From: Arachnia rubra
GTDB taxonomy: Bacteria; Actinomycetota; Actinomycetes; Propionibacteriales; Propionibacteriaceae
Assembly: GCF_019973735.1 (NCBI RefSeq)
Contig: NZ_AP024463.1
Span: forward strand, 186,001 to 250,000
DNA: 64,000 nt
Direction: 5' to 3'
The position numbers and the translations under genes are program-made. Positions 59,172-64,000 of the stretch are shown piece after piece. The notes beneath the pieces are model-generated. The model saw only the letters and a list, made by a program, of their open reading frames with translations. It was not told where the DNA came from and did no database searches. The first letter of the stretch is position 1. Each line of letters opens with the position of its first letter.

Positions 59172-60134
59172 ATGACATCTAAGCAGCTCAACCGCCGGTT
59201 GTCGGCCTTCATGCCCTTCGTCGTCCCGTCCGCGATCCTCATCGGAGTGATGTTTCCCGGCGGTATCAGTGGGCTGCTGCCCGCCATCCCGGCGGTCTTC
59301 TTCGTCATCGTCTTCGCCGGGTCCGCGACGCTGCGCGCCAAGAGCATCATGGACACGCTGCGGCACCCGCTGCCGCTATTCCTGATCCTGGGCATCCTCC
59401 ACATCGTGATGCCCGCCCTGGCCTGGGCGGTGGCCCACGTCGGCTTTCCCGGGAAACCGGATATCGCGGCGGGCATCGTCCTGGAGTTCCTGGTGCCGAC
59501 GGCGAGCGCGGGCTTCGCGTGGATAGCGATCTGCGCAGGCGACCTGACCCTCGGGCTCGTCGCTGTCTTCGTGGACGCGGTGCTGGCGCCCCTGCTCATC
59601 CCACTTGGCGTCGATGTCCTAATGGGGGCGCACGTCACCGTCGACTCCACCGAGTTGATGCGCAGCATGGTCATGATGATCCTGATTCCCGCGCTGCTGG
59701 CCGTCGGTTTCAACGAGGCGACGCGGGGGAAGGTGAGCGGCCGGATCATCCCCGTGCTGCAGATCACCGTGAAGGTGGGCATCGTCCTGGTGATCCTCGC
59801 CTCGGCCACCCGCATCGCCCCGATCGTGCGCACACTCGACCCGGCCCTCATCGTGATCACTGTCGTCATGTTCGTGATCTCCCTCGTCGGCTACGTGCTC
59901 GGGTGGGTCGCGGCGCACATGGCTGGCCGGGAGCGGGCGACGACGGTGGCGATGATCTATGGGTCGGGGATGCGCAACATCAACGCCGGCGCGGTGATCG
60001 CTGCAGCGTTCTTCCCGGAGGCGACGATGTTCCCCGTCATCATCTCCACCCTCTTCCAGCAGGTCACAGCGGCGCTGTTCGCCCTGGTGATCCGCAAATA
60101 CCTGCCGGAGAGCCCAGAGCCCGACGACGGGTGA
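59172..60134 (+). CDS. Bile acid:sodium symporter family (BASS) transporter
   Basis: 320 residues with about nine to ten hydrophobic segments. FVIVFAGSATLRAKSIMDTL, IVLEFLVPTASAGFAWIAIC (crossover helix region with the Na-site-like Pro) and TVAMIYGSGMRNINAGAVIA (the G-x-RN-x2 motif of the second repeat) fit the ASBT/BASS fold. Substrates in bacteria include bile acids, pantoate and keto acids; not decidable here. Preceded by GATGAGCGGGAAC; monocistronic. Confidence 0.85.
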   Translation: MTSKQLNRRLSAFMPFVVPSAILIGVMFPGGISGLLPAIPAVFFVIVFAGSATLRAKSIMDTLRHPLPLFLILGILHIVMPALAWAVAHVGFPGKPDIAAGIVLEFLVPTASAGFAWIAICAGDLTLGLVAVFVDAVLAPLLIPLGVDVLMGAHVTVDSTELMRSMVMMILIPALLAVGFNEATRGKVSGRIIPVLQITVKVGIVLVILASATRIAPIVRTLDPALIVITVVMFVISLVGYVLGWVAAHMAGRERATTVAMIYGSGMRNINAGAVIAAAFFPEATMFPVIISTLFQQVTAALFALVIRKYLPESPEPDDG

Positions 60135-60184
60135 GCTGGGTATCAGCCTGGTGCGTCGCGCCATATCCACGACGCGCGACCAAG

Positions 60185-60796
60185 TCAGGCAAGGCCGTTG
60201 TCGGCGGCGAATGGGTCCCATCCGGAGTCGCGGTGTACGTCGAGCTCGATCTCCTGGGCCGCTGTGGCCGCAGCCTCAGGGCCAGACAGGTGAGCGATCA
60301 GTGCAGCAGCCATATCCATTCCGGCTGCCACTCCCGATGAGGTCCATCGGGTCCGGTCCTCCACCCAGCGGGCCTGTGGCATCCAGGTGACGTTGCTGCC
60401 GTGTCCAGCCGCCCATCTGAAGGCTCGCTTGTTCGAGGTGGCGCGGTAGCCGTCCAGTAGTCCGGCTGCTGCCAGGACAGCCGATCCTGTGCAGACCGCT
60501 GTCACCAGGTTCGCCGCGCCAGCCCAGCGGCGGAGCCAGGACAGGAAGCCCGCGTCATGCACCAAGGCGCGCGTACCCCGCCCGCCCGGCACCATCACCA
60601 CATCTGGGGGTGATGCCTCGGCGTATTCGCTCGGTGTGATCACCTGGGTGCCCTGACTGCTGGCTACGGGACCGGTCGCTGGTCCTATGAGTGAGACCTC
60701 GTACTCTTGGGGAAGCCTGCTGAACAACTCGACGGGACCGAAGACGTCGAGCAGCTCGAAGCCCTCGAACAACACCACATCAATGCGCCGCACCTG
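60185..60796 (-). CDS. DJ-1/PfpI family protein
   Basis: About 203 residues from GTG 60796; the true start is uncertain. VRRIDVVLFEGFELLDVFGP and VELFSRLPQEYEVSLIGP form the start, then DVVMVPGGRGTRALVHDAGF and the nucleophile elbow LVTAVCTGSAVLAAAGLLDG (Cys in VCTGS), GHGSNVTWMPQARWVEDRTR, and TSSGVAAGMDMAAALIAHLS. This is the isonitrile hydratase/GlxA-like branch without the AraC DNA-binding domain. Roles include small-molecule hydration or chaperone-like activity. It is divergent from the HipA-like kinase gene. Confidence 0.87.
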   Translation of the reverse strand, partial: QVRRIDVVLFEGFELLDVFGPVELFSRLPQEYEVSLIGPATGPVASSQGTQVITPSEYAEASPPDVVMVPGGRGTRALVHDAGFLSWLRRWAGAANLVTAVCTGSAVLAAAGLLDGYRATSNKRAFRWAAGHGSNVTWMPQARWVEDRTRWTSSGVAAGMDMAAALIAHLSGPEAAATAAQEIELDVHRDSGWDPFAADNGLA

Positions 60797-60977
60797 GCCA
60801 TGGTAATCAGGGACCGGGTTTATGAAGATCAGTGAAGCCGGGATGGCGGCGGCTAGATGTACTGATCGGGGAGGGGCGAGTGGCCACCTGGTGAAACTGT
60901 TTGTAAATAGCGATGTGGAAGCTCTCGGGTCGCATATGCTCCATGGCATTACGGCTGGCATCACGCTGAGGAAATGA

Positions 60978-61946
60978 ATGTCGAGGAACGAAGACGTTTG
61001 GGATCGCATAGACGTATCCGACTGGCAGACAGCGCAGGCCGAGTCTGCTGGGACGAATGAACCGACCTGGCTTGTGCACCCCGAAACCGGGAACTTCTGG
61101 CTACACAAGAGCATTCATGTTCCGAGGAATAAGCTGCCACAGGGCGAGGACTGGGCCGAGGTAATCGCGACACAGGTCGCGCTGCTGCTGGGCGTTCCCT
61201 GCGCGGAGACACGCTTGTGTGTCCGCAGTGGTGTACGTGGCTCACTGTCGCTCTCCGTGACTCCAGACGGCTTTGACCTCAACGATGGTGGGGCTGTCCT
61301 GGAGGCTACAGGGGTGCCAGGTTATTTCCGGCACACCGCCGAGCGAAAGGCCTGTGATCCCGCACGTCCTGGTGTGCGGCGTCCTGGGCACACTTTGGTG
61401 AACATCCGGCATGTTCTTCAGGACGTCAAACCACCGGAAGGCTTTCAGGGACCGGACGACTGTATGGGTTTTGATGTCTTCGCCGGGTTCATGATCCTTG
61501 ACGCGCTGGTCGCAAATCAGGACCGGCATGAGGAGAACTGGGCTGTGCTGAGGGCACGTGTTAAAGATGTTCCTGATCGTCTTGCGCCGTCCTTCGACCA
61601 TGGAGGATCCCTTGGCTATAACCTGACCGATGATAAGCGGTGCTTGCTGCTTGATAGCGATGCTGCTTTGGCGGTATGGGCTGCCAAGGGTGCCGCACAG
61701 CGGTTCGAGCATGTGCGTCCAGCCAAGTCTTTGGTTGAGCATGCGGTCGAGGCAGCTGAGCTGGCTGCGCCTAGGGCCATAAGATGGTGGGGTTGCCAGC
61801 TGGAGATGCTGGACCTGACTCCATTGCATGACGTGCTTCGTGGTGGGCAGGTGCCAGAAATGTCAGAGATGGCAGCTACGTTCGTCAGTCGACTACTCGA
61901 ACGCAACCTAGGAAGGCTCAGAGATGCGATCTGCAGCAGTTCTTGA
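60978..61946 (+). CDS. HipA-like kinase
   Basis: 322 residues, with GAGGAA before ATG 60978. N-lobe: WLVHPETGNFWLHKSIHVPR (Lys for ATP), DWAEVIATQVALLLGVPCAE (the Glu helix seen in HipA). Catalytic loop FMILDALVANQDRHEENWAV (D-x4-N) and metal site LAPSFDHGGSLG. These are the HipA_C active-site residues. Classical HipA phosphorylates aminoacyl-tRNA synthetases and pairs with the HipB repressor; here there is no HipB-type HTH gene and the HipA N-terminal subdomain is missing. Instead the gene overlaps by 23 bases a HIRAN-domain gene, which may supply the missing part. Toxin or defence kinase is inference. Confidence 0.85.
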   Translation: MSRNEDVWDRIDVSDWQTAQAESAGTNEPTWLVHPETGNFWLHKSIHVPRNKLPQGEDWAEVIATQVALLLGVPCAETRLCVRSGVRGSLSLSVTPDGFDLNDGGAVLEATGVPGYFRHTAERKACDPARPGVRRPGHTLVNIRHVLQDVKPPEGFQGPDDCMGFDVFAGFMILDALVANQDRHEENWAVLRARVKDVPDRLAPSFDHGGSLGYNLTDDKRCLLLDSDAALAVWAAKGAAQRFEHVRPAKSLVEHAVEAAELAAPRAIRWWGCQLEMLDLTPLHDVLRGGQVPEMSEMAATFVSRLLERNLGRLRDAICSSS

Positions 61947-62742
61947 CCGGGTCGAGGCGGCGGCCTCTGGGCAGGATACCGACGACCTGTTGGTGCTGTG
62001 GCAGCGCCCGTCCACCCGCGAGATCGTGCCGATCGGCCGGTTCTCGCGCACGGCTAACGGCTATTCGTTCGTCTACACACGGGCTGCCGCTGAGAAGCGT
62101 GACTTCCGTCCCCTGCTCGGTCTGCCTGATCTACATCAGCGGTATGACAGCCAGCAGATTCCCGCTGTTTTCAGTCAGCGGGTCATGTCCCCTAGCCGCT
62201 CAGACTACGGAAAATATCTGGCGATGCTCGGCTTGTCTGAGCAGGAGCAGGTGACCCCCTGGGAACAGATCGTCCACTCCGGTGGGCGCCGCGTCGGGGA
62301 CACTCTCCAGTTCATGCGGGTCCCCGTTGTGAGGGACGGACGGGCCATCGCGTGCTTCCTGGCGAACGGTGTGCGACACATTCCCGGGGACGTGTTGCGG
62401 CTGCCTGGGCGAAAAGTTCGCGTCACCCGGGAGCAGCAGGAGGCCGCGTTGGAAAAGTTGCGTGCCGGTGACCTGGTGCTCCTAGAGCCAGAGCAGGGGA
62501 ATCCTGAGGATGATCACGCGATCCTGGTGACCTCCGGGGGGGTGCCCCTGGGGTGGGTACCCCGGGTTCTGTCCTCCAGCTTGCGGGCGCTGGTCGAAGG
62601 CGGTACATGTCACGCGACAGTACGTCGGATCGGTCGGTCGGATACGCCGTACCATTTGCGTCTCGTCTTGGACCTTGACGTGCAAGTCTCTGATGATTTC
62701 GCCTTCGACCCCGAGGGACGCTGGGTGCCGCTGGTCGGCTAA
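61924..62742 (+). CDS. HIRAN-domain protein coupled to the HipA-like kinase
   Basis: 272 residues. The N-terminal half (LLVLWQRPSTREIVPIGRFS, GYSFVYTRAAAEKRDFRPLL, GLPDLHQRYDSQQIPAVFSQ, RVMSPSRSDYGKYLAMLGLS) resembles the HipA N-terminal subdomain pattern (gain of the phrase IGRF..GYSF.Y). The C-terminal part, LRAGDLVLLEPEQGNPEDDH, AILVTSGGVPLGWVPRVLSS, is a HIRAN domain, which in eukaryotic HLTF binds 3' DNA ends and in bacteria occurs alone or with nucleases. So kinase and HIRAN proteins may together make a split HipA-like enzyme that senses DNA ends. The 3' end overlaps the convergent exonuclease gene by 4 bases. Confidence 0.8.
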   Translation: MRSAAVLDRVEAAASGQDTDDLLVLWQRPSTREIVPIGRFSRTANGYSFVYTRAAAEKRDFRPLLGLPDLHQRYDSQQIPAVFSQRVMSPSRSDYGKYLAMLGLSEQEQVTPWEQIVHSGGRRVGDTLQFMRVPVVRDGRAIACFLANGVRHIPGDVLRLPGRKVRVTREQQEAALEKLRAGDLVLLEPEQGNPEDDHAILVTSGGVPLGWVPRVLSSSLRALVEGGTCHATVRRIGRSDTPYHLRLVLDLDVQVSDDFAFDPEGRWVPLVG

Positions 62743-63359
62743 TAGACGAGGGGGTTGGGGAAACCCGCTACTTCTAGGTGTGCGTCTACCGGCAGGTAGG
62801 CGCACACTGCCTCGAACTCGGTTTCCAACCCGCGCAGCCGCAACTGTTCAGCTTCCAGGCGAGCCAACCGCAGGAGGCTGGAGACATCGGCTGCTGCGTA
62901 TTCAAGTTGCTCGGGAGATAGCTCGTCAGTTGCCCAGTCACTGACACGCACCGACCCCTTGTCTAGCTGTATCTCGAAATGCCTAGCCAGCAGTGACTTC
63001 AGGCTGTGCTCGGACGATGGTAGCTGGGGATCAAGCAGTTTGGAACCAGTTTTTGTGCAGAACACTGGAGATGTCCGCGCGCCCCAGGTCGCTTCGAGGA
63101 AACGCAGGTCGAACGGCGCATGGTGGAAGACCTTCGTCAGCTGGCTGTTTTCCAGCAGGTCCACAAGGTTTTGTGGGCGAGCTTCCGACCTCCGGATCAG
63201 GACTGGGCCAGTAGCCGGCGTGAAAAGCTGGCAGAGCTCCAGGGTGTCGCGCCGCCAGTCAAGCCCCGACGTCTCGGTGTCGACCGCGACGCTGCTGCCG
63301 CTGCGGATCTCATCCGCCAGTTCCTGCGGGAGGTCGCCGGTTATGACGTGCATGGGCAT
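62739..63359 (-). CDS. RNase D-like 3'-5' exonuclease
   Basis: 206 residues from ATG 63359. DEDDy motifs: ExoI VAVDTETSGLDWRRDTLELC, ExoII VFHHAPFDLRFLEATWG, ExoIII LEYAAADVSSLLRLARLEAE (Tyr four before Asp). No HRDC domain, so it is the short DnaQ/RNase D type acting on RNA or DNA 3' ends. Convergent with the HIRAN gene, stop codons overlapping by 4 bases. The tight fit suggests long association; a joint function is inference. Confidence 0.9.
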   Translation of the reverse strand: MPMHVITGDLPQELADEIRSGSSVAVDTETSGLDWRRDTLELCQLFTPATGPVLIRRSEARPQNLVDLLENSQLTKVFHHAPFDLRFLEATWGARTSPVFCTKTGSKLLDPQLPSSEHSLKSLLARHFEIQLDKGSVRVSDWATDELSPEQLEYAAADVSSLLRLARLEAEQLRLRGLETEFEAVCAYLPVDAHLEVAGFPNPLVY

Positions 63360-63522
63360 CGTTCCAGGATAGACGGGGTGTGGTGCGTGGCAGTCACCGT
63401 GGCTCATCCCGGTGTCGTATCTCGGAGGTTTGTAGCCTGGGTGAACTGATACTCAAATAACTATCCAGCATCACGGCGGGGAAACCCGCTGGGAGCTCGT
63501 ACCTGCGGGGGATCCGCTGTCG

Positions 63523-63879
63523 CTATCTCGTGATGAGATCCCAGAGAGTGAGACCGATCACGACCAGGCAGCCGACGGTGCCGAATGGCAGATACCAGAG
63601 CCCGAGCGCGGCGACCACGATGAGCGCGATGCCGCCCGCGAACGATCCCGTGAGGTAGTAGGCGAACGCGCCCAGCAGCGCGATGCCGTAGCCGACGAAC
63701 ACCATTGCCACGCCAGGCGTGTGAGGGTCGATGCCGAGTCGCTTGAGCAGCCCCGCCCACGGGCCAAGTTCCCCACCGGGCGCGATATACCCGGCACCCG
63801 AGAGGTCCCGCACGCCGTCGAAGATCATGTAGCCTGCGACGACCACAACCAGGACACCGATGATGATCGTCCGCGCCAC
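63523..63879 (-). CDS. Small integral membrane protein
   Basis: 118 residues with three to four hydrophobic segments: IIIGVLVVVVAGYMIFDGVR (start), VAMVFVGYGIALLGAFAYYL, GGIALIVVAALGLWYLPFG and CLVVIGLTLWDLI. No charged catalytic residues. A GGAGGCTGGAC ribosome-binding site precedes the ATG. Function unknown. The remaining bases to 64000 show no gene. Confidence 0.8.
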   Translation of the reverse strand: MARTIIIGVLVVVVAGYMIFDGVRDLSGAGYIAPGGELGPWAGLLKRLGIDPHTPGVAMVFVGYGIALLGAFAYYLTGSFAGGIALIVVAALGLWYLPFGTVGCLVVIGLTLWDLITR

Positions 63880-64000
63880 TGTCCAGCCTCCCTACTCTTG
63901 GTCTCACTCCTGGGCAGCCAGTTATCAGTTCAACATTACTGTAGACAGCCCGGGCCTACGGGGTTAAGTAACATGATCAGACGGCTCTGGCCGGTGTCGT

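Noticed and set aside
1..64000. tRNA or rRNA genes
   Set aside because: No cloverleaf with a GTTCGAATC-type arm or rRNA-like stretch was recognised by eye on either strand; a covariance-model scan would settle this.

Overview
The window is high-GC actinobacterial DNA. Gene content and style (malto-oligosyltrehalose pathway, Lgt, RecQ-type helicase, ESX/type VII-like small proteins, leaderless or GTG starts) fit a Propionibacteriaceae-like organism, perhaps Arachnia; that assignment is inference. Islands of lower GC (about 1.5-3.8 kb, 6-7 kb, 50.3-58.9 kb) look acquired. No rRNA, tRNA, CRISPR array or phage integrase was recognised.

Layout. 0.5-7.1 kb: a TetR regulator, a broken Phd antitoxin, an AT-rich operon for a secreted 182-residue protein plus a two-gene ABC exporter, a degenerate IS3-type element sitting inside a MITE, and an orphan NarL-type response regulator. 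7.1-14.1 kb: a broken hydrolase, an AAA/DUF4143 ATPase with direct repeats at its 5' side, a GNAT enzyme, a RecQ helicase with a phosphoribosyltransferase-like tail, and a broken antitoxin containing a 163-bp inverted-repeat element. 14.3-27.7 kb: a mostly ordinary stretch with DhaKL kinase, polyol-type dehydrogenase, pyrimidine-dimer glycosylase, NADAR protein, lgt, treZ-treY and cca. 27.8-29.9 kb: an intact ESX-like pair (small YxxxE protein plus DUF1023-type protein). 30.2-33.5 kb: a tightly overlapping operon of methyltransferase, ABC ATPase, binding lipoprotein and permease. 33.6-35.9 kb: an MFS exporter with a divergent TetR regulator. 36-37.6 kb: an intact IS1634-family element flanked by a 46-bp target duplication. 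38.2-38.4 kb: a complete cobalamin riboswitch with no recognisable gene behind it. 39-50 kb: small metabolic genes mixed with decayed toxin-antitoxin loci. 50.3-58.9 kb: a second ESX-like locus whose large gene has been broken by nested insertions (IS5-type in IS5-type, with an ISAs1-type element inside, plus an IS3-type element carrying MITEs). 59.2-63.9 kb: a BASS transporter, a DJ-1/PfpI protein, then a HipA-like kinase / HIRAN / RNase D-fold exonuclease cluster.

Mobile DNA explains much of the window. A 76-78 bp MITE family (ends GAGGCTTATTCA / TGAATAAGCCTC) shares its termini and 3-bp target duplications with the resident IS5-type elements and occurs in at least eight places. Where target duplications can be read, removing the insertions in silico restores the interrupted reading frames exactly. 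At least three toxin-antitoxin loci keep an intact antitoxin while the PIN-domain toxin is cut to 31-44 codons. The most promising candidate for an undescribed system is the kinase-HIRAN-exonuclease cluster at 60,978-63,359; the secreted-protein/ABC operon at 2,482-3,704 and the short iteron arrays at 9.3, 10.1, 26.1 and 33.5 kb come next.
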